Positions 24,352 to 35,181 of a stretch of DNA of 64,000 bases are shown in pieces. The notes under the pieces were generated by a model. That model searched no databases, was not told the DNA's origin, and saw only the letters and a program-made list of their open reading frames with translations. The position numbers and the translations under genes are program-made. Position 1 is the stretch's first letter. Each line of letters starts with the position of its first letter. This DNA comes from Blasia pusilla. Taxonomy: Eukaryota > Marchantiophyta > Marchantiopsida > Blasiales. The stretch spans positions 62,434,001 through 62,498,000 of the forward strand of contig CM114272.1 in NCBI GenBank assembly GCA_050084515.1, given 5' to 3'.

Positions 24352-25640
24352 CTATAGTAATAGAGCCCACATGGCAAGCTTTCCCGTAAGCTTGTCAGAC
24401 TCCATCAACCACCTCAACGGCTCATGATCAGTGATAAGTGTGAAAGGGTTGCCGAATAAATAGCACCTGAAATGTGCCACGGCCCACATTGCAGCTAAGC
24501 ACTCTCCCTCAAAGGAGCTGTACTTCGCCTCTGCAATGTTGTTCGATCGGCTCGCGTAAGCCACAATGAACTCCCTCTCCTCGTCATCCCTCTGAGTAAG
24601 CACTTCTCCTAGACCCAACATGCTCCAATCCGTATGTAAGTGGAATGGGCGACCCCTAACCGGTCTTTGTAAAATGGGTGAGGACGTCAACCTATCCTTG
24701 AGCTCCTGAAATGCTCGCTCTTGATCATCTCCCCACAACCAAACCTGATCAAGTCTCGTCAACAAGGTCAAAGAATTTACGTTTGCACTAAAACCCTTGA
24801 CATACCGTCGATAGAAGTTCACCAGTCCAAGAAATGCTCGGACTCGACTTACATCTGTAGGGCGTGGAATCTGCGCAATAGCCTCTACCTTCCTTTGCTC
24901 AACGACTAACCCACTCGGGTATATGGTGTGTCCCAAGTACTTAATCTGCTCCTGAAAGAATCTGCACTTGCCTGGATGTAACTTCAATCCATGTAATTGG
25001 ATTCGCCGAAACACCTCCTCCAAGTGTCGCTCATGCTCCTCAATCGTGGAACTGAAGATAAGAAAATCATCTATGTAACATCGTACAAAATCCAAGCCAG
25101 CCAGAATCCTATCCATCACTCTTTGAAACTCTGCAGGCGTGTTCTTCAACCCAAATGGTAAGAACCGCCACTGATACAAGCAATCTCTCCCGAACCGATC
25201 TATCCCCCGGAATGTTGTCTTCTCCCTGTCCTCCAACCTGATAGGAAGCTGATGATAGCCAGCACGGAGATCTAAAGTACTGAAGATCTTCACATGTCCT
25301 ACTGCATCAAAAATCTCCTCAGGAGTAGGCATGGCGTACCGATCTGACCTCGTCTGTCGGTTGATAGGACGTTAATCTCCACACATCTGCCTATCCGTCC
25401 AATTACCATACATATCCTTCTACGTCGGCATGATCGTGGCAGATGCATACTCTCCATGTGATAACTCCACAAGTCCTGACTCCTGCTCTGAATCAAGGCT
25501 CGCTCCATGTTAGAATACCTGTAGGGTTGACGAAAGATCGGCGTATCACTAGCCAACTCAATCCGTATCCCGGGACCCTTCAGCATACCCAAGTCTCTCA
25601 TACTGAAGGCAAAACAACTGACATGCCCTCTCACAAACCT
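24352..25640 (-). pseudogene. Element C reverse transcriptase and RNase H
   Basis: A 326-codon open stretch (24352-25332) has MPTPEEIFDAVGH, WRFLPFGLKNTPAEF, the intact active site CYIDDFLIFS, LGHTIYPSGL, NFYRRYVKGFS, then RNase H with LHTDWSMLGLGE, YSSFEGECLAAMWAV and LITDHEPLRWL. The fingers lie upstream at 25335-25640 (GPGIRIELASDTPIFRQ) with a frameshift near 25460. It is the best preserved enzyme of the element and the only YIDD box among the gypsy RTs here. Confidence 0.93.
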
Positions 25641-25956
25641 ATGAACTCGCCATCGCTCTCCTCCTATCAACTTGAGACCTATCACAGGCTCCCAAGTCTC
25701 CATCGTGACCTCACTCGGAGAGGACGCAACCTCCGGCTTTGGTTGCTATGTACGTAGCAACCCTAGCCACCTCCGCAACAGCCACTCCACTCTGACCTCC
25801 TACACCATGCTCCATATCCGAAAAATGAACATGTGCTACTCTAGCCGCCTTCGGACTCTCTGCTTGAACGACGTCCCAGGAAGTCCATGGGTGCCTATCT
25901 CTCTTCGTCTCGCCCCCAGCCAATGCATGTACAGCCCCTGTAGGCAATGGTCCAAC

Positions 25957-27000
25957 TCATGGACGTGACAGCATGGATGACACTTGCATCCGTCTTTGCT
26001 CAGCCATATCTAGGCTGACTATCCATGTGAGACAGTTGAGGTCCATCGCCTTCCCCAACACCTGTCTTCGGGATGCCTCAATCATCCCTGGCACCGCCGT
26101 AGTACCAGTATTGAACCCCATGGCGAGTTCGCTCTCATCTGCTGTAGGCTCCTCCAATGCTCCGGTCACCTCATCCCAAATCATGCATAGCCCTCCCTAA
26201 CGAAAGGCATGGGATTTTGGGAAGCTCACCAACGTAGGTAAGGTTGCCCTCAACTCCCCCATCCTATTGGCCATGGCCAACGGTGGTCTATCATCCCGTG
26301 TCACCACCTGAGATCAACGCCCTGAGCCCAAAATAGCATCCACTGTGAGATGTGGTGCTCTCTAGACTCCACCGTATGCTCGACTCAGTACCTCTGATGG
26401 TATCAGGTTTGTTCACCACAGTCGTGGACGATGGGCACGTGACCAAACTCTCGTTGCATCTAACAACACAGCAGGTCCCAACCAGGATCTCACCTGATGC
26501 ACACTTGTCATCACACGTGCACGAGTGTCTCCCAACAATGGCACGTTCTCCAAAATGTACGCTGGAGAACATGTCTGACTCTCCTGCAAGTGTCGTACTA
26601 CTCGCAGCATCTCCCAAAACATCCCTGACCTCGGATCCTGCAATCCAAATCCTCAGCCACCTGATGAATGACCCTGACATGGCCATCCAGCAATCACCAA
26701 ATGAATGGTGCCAACTCTATCCAGATCCTGCGCCCCCACCAAAGAGATGTCGGTGGGTAGTGTATGCTGATATCCCCGTACTGCAGATACCGGAAACAAC
26801 TCAAGATACCTCTAGACCAATCTTGCCACGTGACGTAATGATACTCACCGCGCGGTCTCATCTCTCTCCACATAAAGGTACTGATGCACCCGTATGCCCG
26901 CATGTAATACTGCAGCCAATCCGGTGCTAATCCCTCCAAAGAGATCTAACACCCTAACACCCTCCTCTGGACACTGCCACACAATGGGTGTGGTATCCAT
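25957..27000 (-). pseudogene. Element C C5-cytosine DNA methyltransferase domain
   Basis: The domain (~345 residues) is in one frame between protease and RT. Motif I VLDLFGGI (26929-26952) binds S-adenosylmethionine; motif IV GWPCQGHS has the catalytic Cys codon at 26677-26679; motif VI ILENVP is at 26542-26550; motif VIII SRAHRPRLW is at 26416-26442. A short target-recognition segment (TNLIPSEVLSRAY) follows, then a motif IX-like PTADESELAMGF and motif X RRQVLGKAMDLNCLTWI at about 26020-26080. All key residues of the family are present. Seven or so nonsense codons interrupt it. Predicted activity is 5-methylcytosine formation in DNA; sequence specificity and subfamily are not assigned. Confidence 0.92.
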
Positions 27001-27299
27001 TGGGGTCAACATCTCCACTCCAAGAGCGCGATCGCCATGTGACTCTCGCTGCTCCGGGATAAAAGCATGACTCCACGTGTGCCTCACGAGGTCGTCGGCA
27101 CTCCTCTGTAGCTCTCGAGTTGTACCCCACAATGGTGAAGAGGTCTCGCCAACATGGGAAGAGACACCCGCCATGGCCTGTCTCTCCGTGGGACTATCCG
27201 CTACTAGGACATCCTCCGTATGTGCGTTCCCCTCCAACAACTCTCCTGGCCAGCTAACACTACCTGTGAAAGCTGCCAACGTGGTCACAAACTCGCCTC

Positions 27300-27760
27300 G
27301 TGATCGACCACCTCGTCCCGCAAACTGCATGGGTAACTGACTCATCCGGCCGTCACATGACCGCCACCCTGGCCGATAAGCAATGGTCTCCTCCCATAAG
27401 TCAAGGATGAATCCTCGGGGATATAACACTGTACTCCCCACCAACACATCGTACGACTCAGCTGGTGTCATAATCGCACGTGTGCGCACCATAGCACTAT
27501 CCATCTGATGCTCTGGCTGGACTCTGACAACTATCTCCTGTCGAGTCATATACTGCGTGGGTGATACGCCCCCAATCAAGGTTTGTATTTGGAAGGGAAA
27601 AGGCTCAATATCGGCCTTCCGTAGCCCCAACGCTAAACACGCCGCCTTCCCTAACATCAAGGGTTACGCTCCTGAATCAAGTAGGACGCGCTGCGGGTGG
27701 TATACTGTCCCCGTCGGACTAACCAAGCGAAATACTCTAGCTCGGTTATCCAGTAACACT
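27300..27760 (-). pseudogene. Element C aspartic protease
   Basis: The active-site loop RVLLDSGA lies at 27667-27690, followed by a TAA at 27664-27666 and then PLMLGKAACLALGL in the same frame. The rest reads EIVVRVQPEHQMDS and SYDVLVGSTVLYPRGF, typical of a retropepsin. It would cleave the long polyprotein, including release of the methyltransferase. About 100 residues of low-complexity linker separate it from the methyltransferase start. Confidence 0.75.
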
Positions 27761-28439
27761 ACTCCAGGTGTCACCACTGCTTCGCTCTATGGCCGGTCGA
27801 GTTGGCATATCTACCAACTTCGCCGCCACCGCATGCCATGACTCCGTGGGGAACGTCCCGAGCACCGGCTCTGAGGGCAAGTCCACCACCTCCTCAACTA
27901 CCTCTGAACAAGAAGCAGTCATCTCTCCACACTCACACAACATGGCGGCCAGCGGAACACCTCAGCTGGTCCAACTCCCAACGTCGCCAACTCTATGGCG
28001 GAAAATAGTGGAGTTTGACTCACTCTGGTGGCCACCTCCAACACTATGGTCGACACTGACTCCACTCGAGCCGGCATAGGAGTTGTCACTCCAACTCCTC
28101 GTGACATCGATGTAGGTTCCTGAGTTGTAGGCACCGCTGGTCGTCAAGGCACCATCGATGGTGTGTGTAGTGCCTCCGACAATGTGAATGACTGTGGAAC
28201 CCTGACCTGCCGCCCATCGGTCCCCTCTGGTGGGTCAATCTCAACTCCACCTCTCGGTGCCTCTCGCAGCACCCCGAGTCACCATTGCAGCAGCCTCAAC
28301 CTGGGCTGCACTACACATAAACCCCATACTGGCGAGATCCTCATACGGGTTAGGGTAAGAGGTAGAAGCTGGAGCCACGCTAGTTGCATCATCGTCATGG
28401 CAGCAATCCTCTACTCCAACTGATCGATGCGTGAGAGAA

Positions 28440-29784
28440 GTGTTGGCTCTGGTGCTCTTGCTCCATCTCCTCTGGCTAGTGGTGGTCCTCTACCACCACG
28501 TCCAAGAAGGACTCCCCGACCTCCTCCAAGACGACCGTCCCCAAGCCCTCGGCCTACCTCTGGACGTGCCTCTCGGCGAAGGTCAAAACACCTATCCCTA
28601 GTGTGACCATATCTGTGGCAATAGTCACACTGGTGCTATGGTGGGTCCATCCTCTATGGCTCCTAAGCAATCGGAGGCACTCGTGGTCCTCTCCCATGTT
28701 GTGGGAAGTCTCTCTGCCTATGGGCCCCTCCACACGTCCAACAAGACCACATCGGTCCCTGTTGGGCAACATATGTAGGTAGGAGTCGTTGCCTCATAGG
28801 CTCACGGTACCCGCCCTGCTATCTGGGCACACCGGCCCGCTCTCGTGGTACTGGTGCTCGCTGTGGCACCTGTGGGGTCACCGTCGCTCGTGGACCCGTC
28901 GACTCTCGAGAAAATCCAACGGTCACTACCTGCTCCTCACTCATGTTGAGCTCAATACGCTTAGACAACTCAAAGACCACCTTCAATGTGGGCTTCGCTG
29001 TGTGAATCAACACCGCATCTCGGACTCTCCTCCGTAGTTCTCGATCAAGAACCCTGTACCAATACTGGATTGACTGCGCCTCAATCACTCCATATGTAGC
29101 AATGATCAGCCTCCTCATGAGCGTGAATGCCTCTCTCAGACTCTCACCCGATCGTCGCTGAAAATCCTGTAGACTCTTCATCTTGTCGGTGCGTACGCCC
29201 TGGTAGCTCTTCCCCAACTGTCGGAAGAACTCTACTGTGGGGCTCAAGCTGGGTGGCCCTCTACCACCAGAGGTCTCTGCCACATCACATGTCTCACTGC
29301 CCTCCTCTCCATCTAGTCGTCGGGCTGATGGTGTGGGTCTCTCTCCTCTCACAATCCCATCATATGCCTCGCGAACACTAGTGGACACATACCCAAGAGC
29401 CCAATACATCCTCCAAGCATCGATCTCTACTGAATATAGTGATCAAAACTCCATGTAGTCATCCATCGGAGGACCCTCCAAGTGCTGGAACAACCCCTTC
29501 CATGCCATGAAAGGGTTGAACCGTGTCGGAGTCCGTATCTCTTGGAAGTCGCACCATGTGTCGAACTCCTGGATAAAATCATCTAAGTCAATGGTGCCCA
29601 CTGCACCCGAGAAACGACGTAGGCCTCGATGGCCCATGTCGTCCATCTCCTGCCAAGTAATATTGTCTCTGTCTGCGATCTCGTCACCAGACCCAGTGTC
29701 TAGTGATGACGATCCAGCCACGGATGGATGTTGAGGTAGCTCCTCACTGGTAACCCCTCGGTATCTCACTCCACTCCGTGTCAC
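28440..29784 (-). pseudogene. Element C gag with zinc knuckles
   Basis: The start ATG at 29784 (MTRSGVRYRG) opens the polyprotein frame. The capsid segment has IDLDDFIQEFDTWCDF and LFQHLEGPPMDDYMEF, then FFRQLGKSYQGV, FQRRSGESLREAF and IQYWYRVLDRELRRRV. Two knuckles follow: CWTCGGAHRQRDF near 28720 (last Cys lost) and CDYCHRYGHTRDRC near 28600-28635 (intact CCHC). An Arg/Gly-rich tail follows. Stops occur near 29449 and 28816. Confidence 0.85.
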
Positions 29785-29789
29785 ACCAC

Positions 29790-31034
29790 TACCATAGCAC
29801 GCACTACCCCGTTCTTCCGAACCCTGGAAGAACGTCTTGATGACAAACCCTGTCTCACCCGCTCAAGCGCTCAGAGTCACCGAGAGTCTCCGACACTACT
29901 TACTAGCTCACCTATGCTAACATCAATCCCGTGATGACATACCCGGCCTCACACACACTCAACACTCGGGCTCACCATGAGCCTCCCAACTGACTCACCT
30001 AACCTAGCGACACTCTCGGGTCATACATGCGACCCCTACGCGGCAACCGCCGTATATCCACCAACATGCTACACATGAACATAATCTACACCCGTCACCA
30101 TCACTGCATCCACCTAGCACCAGCTACTACCCGATACCCAGCACTCTCAATCACACAAAACAAGTGCAGAAAAAGGGACTTGAATGGGTAACCTGATCAC
30201 GCCCTCCAACCTACGGCCTCGTCAACACGCACTCCCCCATGTGGCATGATAACGTCCGCAACACAACACTCTCCTCGACCAACACGTCAATACTCCCGAT
30301 CAACATCGGCGTGTGTGTCTCCATCACAACCCTCGCACCCACAGTCAGTGAAGAACTACCAAGTCGACCCCCAAATCGACTTGCAACGACTGACGTCGCA
30401 AATTGTGGGTATAACTCACCCACCTTGCCAAAAATCAGTGCACTCGTCCCAAATAATCTCCGTAAAATCTCAACACTGAAAAACTCCGTACAAGCCCGCT
30501 CAACCACATAGCTCACATAACTACATAAGCAGCTCTACTACATGTTTTCACCTACCCGTATCGGCTCACGTGGTATCCTCAACAACTAATACGCTAGCTT
30601 ATGCGTCTTAAATGCGGAAAAGGGGGGCCTTACGGGCCCGCACCCCTATGGGGTGTAAATGCGGGGGAGGGGGGACCCTCCCAAACTGCGGTGGAAGAGA
30701 GAGGGGGGGGAGGGGAGCACGCGCTGTCCGCGCCCTAACCCTGGCCTCCTTTACTTGACAGCCCCCCGGTGGCTGCAAGCCCTCAAGCTTCTTCTCTTCT
30801 CTCTCTCGACACCCTCACTCGCGTACACCCGACGCCCCACTCCGTACTACACTCTGCCACTGTCCCTAATCCATGTGCACCAACAAAATTTGAGAAAAAC
30901 GGACAGCGCTTCCGCCCACGGCCTTCTGAACAGAAAAAATGACAAATACGACGCCAACCAACGTCTCCACGGGCTCCCGACCAAAGAAACTTGCTTGCCT
31001 ACCTGCAAACAACGAATTCCCACCAGCCCCCTGA
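29790..31034 (-). other. Element C untranslated leader
   Basis: About 1.25 kb between the 5' LTR and gag. It includes a very G-rich plus-strand tract at 30624-30715 (runs of five to nine G), which is C-rich in element RNA. Open frames such as 30211-30516 show no similarity I recognise. Confidence 0.6.
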
Positions 31035-31047
31035 CATCTTTCTCATG
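31035..31047 (-). other. Element C putative self-priming PBS
   Basis: On the minus strand CATGAGAAAGATG spans the 5' LTR end (TTTTTACA) and the first internal bases. It is exactly complementary to CATCTTTCTCATG at 31211-31223 in the LTR leader. There is no tRNA-type site. Confidence 0.7.
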
Positions 31048-31210
31048 TAAAAATAAAGAGTAGTAAAAACGGCACACCCGGCCTAAAACTCCACTCCTCA
31101 ATCTACATCGGCATATCGAGCCTCGTCCACCCTGTGCTATCAAGGAATCCGGACGCTAGCACCCTAGTCCTATCTCACACACATACAAGAGAGGTGCTCC
31201 AACGGCCCAA

Positions 31211-31223
31211 CATGAGAAAGATG
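31211..31223 (-). promoter_or_regulatory. Predicted RNA 5' end of element C, complementary to its PBS
   Basis: CATCTTTCTCATG on the minus strand starts 31 nt after the first T of the TATA box. It follows a 9-10-bp inverted repeat (AGATGGCTT / AAGCCATCT). Its complement is the PBS at 31035-31047. Confidence 0.65.
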
Positions 31224-31246
31224 GCTTAGGAAAGCCATCTTCCTCT

Positions 31247-31254
31247 CTTATATA
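31247..31254 (-). promoter_or_regulatory. Element C LTR TATA box
   Basis: TATATAAG on the minus strand, conserved in the 3' LTR near 22170 and as a weaker GTATAAG in the adjacent LTR copy near 31820. Confidence 0.75.
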
Positions 31255-31607
31255 GGGTTGGGAAGAGCCAAAATGCTTTTCCCCTAAAAATAGCCCTCCC
31301 CTTGGTAACTTGCGCGCACAAGTTACCAAGGGCGGGTGACCTGGTCAACAAGTCACCCGGTTGTGAAAGACCTCAACATGAAAGTTGTCAGAAACGACGT
31401 TCTTGACACAATGGACCTATCCTCAACCTCATCCGACACAGTGGGACAAAGTTACACTCAAGATATTCCGCTGGCTCCTACGCCCTATCCACGATAGATC
31501 TCGGCCTTTCGGCTACTCAGATGTGACAAATGCTATGGCAAGATATCTGATCTTTTCCAACTCTCCTAAACTACACTCACGCATATACACCGAGATTCCA
31601 CAACCAA

Positions 31608-32090
31608 AATCAGAGTAGTAAAAACCGCTCACTATGCCTAAAACTTCGCTCATGAATCTACATCGGTATATCGAACCACATCCATCCTCCGCTATGAGGA
31701 AATCCGGACGCTAGCACCCTAAATCCTCCACACCCACACACGTCTATGCAAGAGAGGTAGTCGTAAGGCTCACCATGAGAAAGATGGCTTGAGAAAGCCA
31801 TCTCTCTCACTCTTATACCCTTGGGAAGAGCCAAAAGGCTCTTCCCCCAAAAATAACCCTACCAACAGTAATCTACATGCAAAGGTTACCGGTGATTGTT
31901 GACTCGGTCAACGGGTCACCTGACGGGCTAAAACCAAAATAGGGAAATGGCCAAAAATGACGTTCCCGACACAACACACCTATCGCCAACCTCATCCAAC
32001 ATCTCGGGATGAAGTAACTCCTGAACAGCCCGCTGACTCTCTATGTCGTCCACGCGATAGAATTCTACCTACGTCGAAATAAGATGTGAT
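31608..32090 (-). repeat. Additional diverged C-family LTR in tandem
   Basis: It starts right after the element C 5' LTR and repeats it with about 20-25% visible change: AAATCCGGACGCTAGCACCC, CCATGAGAAAGATGGCTT, AAAGCCATCT, GGGAAGAGCC. It is a solo or tandem LTR of the same family. Confidence 0.8.
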
Positions 32091-32700
32091 AACTAACATA
32101 ATCATGTATTTCTTCATCTTCAATAATTTGTAGCACTATTTGGAATAGAGCAGAGAAGTTTGACTCATAATATCATCATAAGTGATGCACATTCAAGTAA
32201 GGATGGTAATTACACAAAAAACATACTCGAAGAAAATCATTCCAGGAAGGAAAAATCCTATGTCCTCTAAATATTGCACAATATGATTTCAATCACAATA
32301 TATCTATATCACAAAAGTATATGATCATCCATACATCCCACTATGTATATAATTAAAAGATTATAATACATCCTCCTAGGTGTTGACATTTGTCCTCTAA
32401 GGGTTTTTTAAAGATTCTTATGATATTGACACCTGTCAATTTAAAAAAGAAAAATTAATTAAAAAAATTATATTACAAAATAAAATTAATTGATTTACAA
32501 ACATCTCTATGTTTGACATGTGATTAGTGAGAAAAGAAAATTCATATATTTAAATAATTAAAAAAATTAATTTATATACAACATCATTAATTCTTTTCCT
32601 TCATAAATTATACACATTACTAAAACCAGATTTATAAATTTGAATAACATAACACAAGCTAAATTCTGTATTTAAATTCTAGTGTGATCTACCAACAAAG
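32091..32700. other. AT-rich spacer, no gene seen
   Basis: Long A/T runs and no coding signal. It marks the change from the transposon block to the GC-richer gene island. Confidence 0.6.
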
Positions 32701-33038
32701 CTATCACAAGTTCACAACTCCCTTCCTTTCCTTCTTTAGCGGCTATCCTTCGAGTAGCCCTAGTTATTATCACGTCATTAGCCAGCACGGTACCATAAAA
32801 TACTATGATTTCGGGTCCCAAAGTTGGACTATTAGTGTGATCGGTCAGCACAAGAAATCCTGTCCCCGATATGGTACGACATGTGACGGTCCATCATTGG
32901 GATGGCGCCCTACCACTCCGCCCATAAAAGTCGATTCGCGTGCCTGTACAGTGCTCGGACTGATCCGTCTCTCCTTCCATCCATCCGATCCGAGCTCATT
33001 CTTTCCCTCCGTCCATCCGATCTGAGCTTTAATAAAGT

Positions 33039-33235
33039 CCGTGTCAACGACTGCGACCGTAGTCTTCCTGACTCTATTCCGAGACCACCTAGCTCCCGAT
33101 GGATGCACGCTACCACCGACCGGCCTTCCTCCCTTCCATCCATCCTATAGGACCGTGTCAACTACGGCGACCGTAGTCTCCCTGACTCTGGCTGTACCTC
33201 TGATACCACCGAGCTCCCGATGGATGGATGCACGG
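33039..33235. repeat. Two-unit imperfect direct repeat
   Basis: 33039-33110 and 33152-33235 share CCGTGTCAAC, GCGACCGTAGTCT, CCTGACTCT and AGCTCCCGATGGATG. A small array of TCCATCCGATC units precedes it near 32980. Confidence 0.7.
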
Positions 33236-33499
33236 TGCTCGTTCCAACCACCACGCGCTCTTGTGGGCTGCCTCCGTTACATCTTCCGGTGGAGAGAGAG
33301 AGTAAGAAGTGGCGTATGTTCGAGAGGGTCGATGAGAGAAGATCGGTCGCTATTACTGGAGACAATTTGAAGCACAAATTTTGAGTAGTGGTGCAGAGCG
33401 TCATTCGAGTGCAGGATTCCGTTGTTGGTTAGTGGCGGGGAGTACGTCGTTGAAAATCTGTTGTTGTGAGATGCAGCGGAGGGCGTCTTTTGCGATCGC

Positions 33500-33650
33500 A
33501 GAAAGCGGAGGTCAAGGAGTAGTTTGTTAAACGCGCAGAGGATTGACAAGTCCAGGACTAGATTGTCAAACTTTTCGAAGATCAAATGGAGGACTAGATT
33601 GTTAAGCGCGCAGGAGATTAATCAAGTCCACCAGGACTAGATTGTCGAAC
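33500..33650. repeat. Short degenerate tandem repeat (AGGACTAGATTGT)
   Basis: Three to four units of about 45 bp with the core AGGACTAGATTGTCAA and interspersed AACGCGCAG. The sequence between 33650 and 35180 shows no gene I can support. Confidence 0.6.
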
Positions 33651-35181
33651 TCATCGGAGGAAACCAAGTTCGGGGGAGACTACATTGTTATCCTCGAGTT
33701 TCGAGTTGCAGTTGAGGGCGTCAGTCTATCGCCATCACATGGAACCAAGTCGGGCTATGCGGCGATGCCACCGAAGGCGGACACGATCTTCACTTCTTTC
33801 CTAAACGGAGCTTTTCGTGTCTCGGCGATGCATCATCCGGCGAATCAGCCACACATTTGACAGGGCGATTTTAAAGACGGCGTATTCTGAATTGTGGGCA
33901 TCATGATTCTGAGACGCCCTGCTGCTCTCGCTGCGGGTCCAGGCGGGAGGTGACCTTTCGCTCGGCGCCAAGTGAAGTGAGACATGAGAAGTTCAATGTT
34001 ATATGCTCCCTAGATGGATTCGATCGTTTTACTTGTGGCTGATTCAGAAGAGCGGTCCAGTGACCTTGAATACAGTCTGAAAGTGGCTACCTCTATACCT
34101 CTGGAGCTGAATTGTAAAGACGGCCCTTTCTAAAGCATATGCCCAGTAGTCACGCCTTCCACATCCCTTGATCTACACACGGCAAACCATGACGAATTAT
34201 CTCACCTCTGAGCTGAACTGTCCTATGCAATAAGCATTGCATACCCAATTGCAGAAGTCTGCAAATGTACAGCTCATTAAATTCACATGATGATAGTTCA
34301 ATCTGGCCAAAAGAGTTGACAAGACTTACAGCGGCAGCTTGAACACTAAGACAGACGTACAAGGAGAACTTGTCTTGCCACCCAGCTAGAACGAAACTGA
34401 AGTTGCCCAAGAGTTACCATGTCCAGAATTCGTAGAGAAAGACGCACTCATAACCATAAGTCCAGGACCACTGGCGACCAGAATAAGTCCTAACGTGACA
34501 AGCCAAAGGCCAACTCCGAAGAAAAGATGGAAGCTAAACTACACTACTCGATGACTTGAGAGAAAATCTATTCATTCACGCCTTGACTAACCTGAACAGA
34601 TCGTGTGAAATCCCATGAAATTCCAAGTGTCTAAACAAACATCATCAAGGCAACCTCGACTTCTGCAGCAATTAGGACGATTCCCATGCACACAAGAATC
34701 GCCCTGTGCCATTGCTCGGCACTTGCACCATTTGATTCTACCCTGCAGATGAGCTGAAACCTCCCCTCACCGCCGACTGCTTTACTGGATTGTCTTGATG
34801 CATGCCTTTTGCGGTCTCAATGAGAAACAGGCTCACCAGAAGTACGACCTCTGTGCCAGGAACTAGCGCCATCTCCGAAGAGTCGTAAGCAGATCCATGC
34901 CATCCCAGACTAATTTCCTTCTCAACCACTGGGTGGTCCACCGGAGTGTTCTCGGTGCCTTGGCAAGTAACAACGTCATCATTGTAAAATCAACGAATGA
35001 ATAAGCCGTGAATGAATGCATCCCATGACCATAGCTGTCTCCCTGGAGTTCACTTGCTCGAGGGTTAGCAGCAGATATTAGAAACCAGGTTTCTCGAAGC
35101 AGACTCGGACGAGACAACGCGGGGATCTCAAAGGCATGACCTCTTCGTAGACAACGAAGGGCAGAAAGGTACTCGGGCCAT

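Larger units (their letters stand above)
21965..31607 (-). mobile_element. Element C: Ty3/gypsy encoding DNA methyltransferase and PHD finger
   Basis: A ~9.6-kb minus-strand element with LTRs at 31046-31607 (5') and about 21965-22568 (3'), a leader of about 1.26 kb, and a single-frame polyprotein (29784 to 22645): gag, protease, C5-methyltransferase, RT-RNase H, integrase, PHD finger. Polyprotein segments starting at 29784, 29409, 28134, 27660, 26184, 25332, 24222, 23271 and 22962 all share one frame; the integrase core is locally shifted. Many in-frame stops make it inactive. I found no clear target duplication, and the two LTRs differ in U3 where repeat X is present on the left only. Confidence 0.9.
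31046..31607 (-). repeat. Element C 5' LTR
   Basis: 562 bp, minus-strand start TGTGGAATCTCGG and end TTTATTTTTACA. It shares the R/U5 region with 21965-22430. It differs from the 3' LTR in U3, where repeat X is largely absent. Confidence 0.85.

Noticed and set aside
26413-26930. Alternative frames across the methyltransferase, including a 192-codon plus-strand frame
   Set aside because: The methylase motifs fall in a single minus-strand frame; these are shadows.
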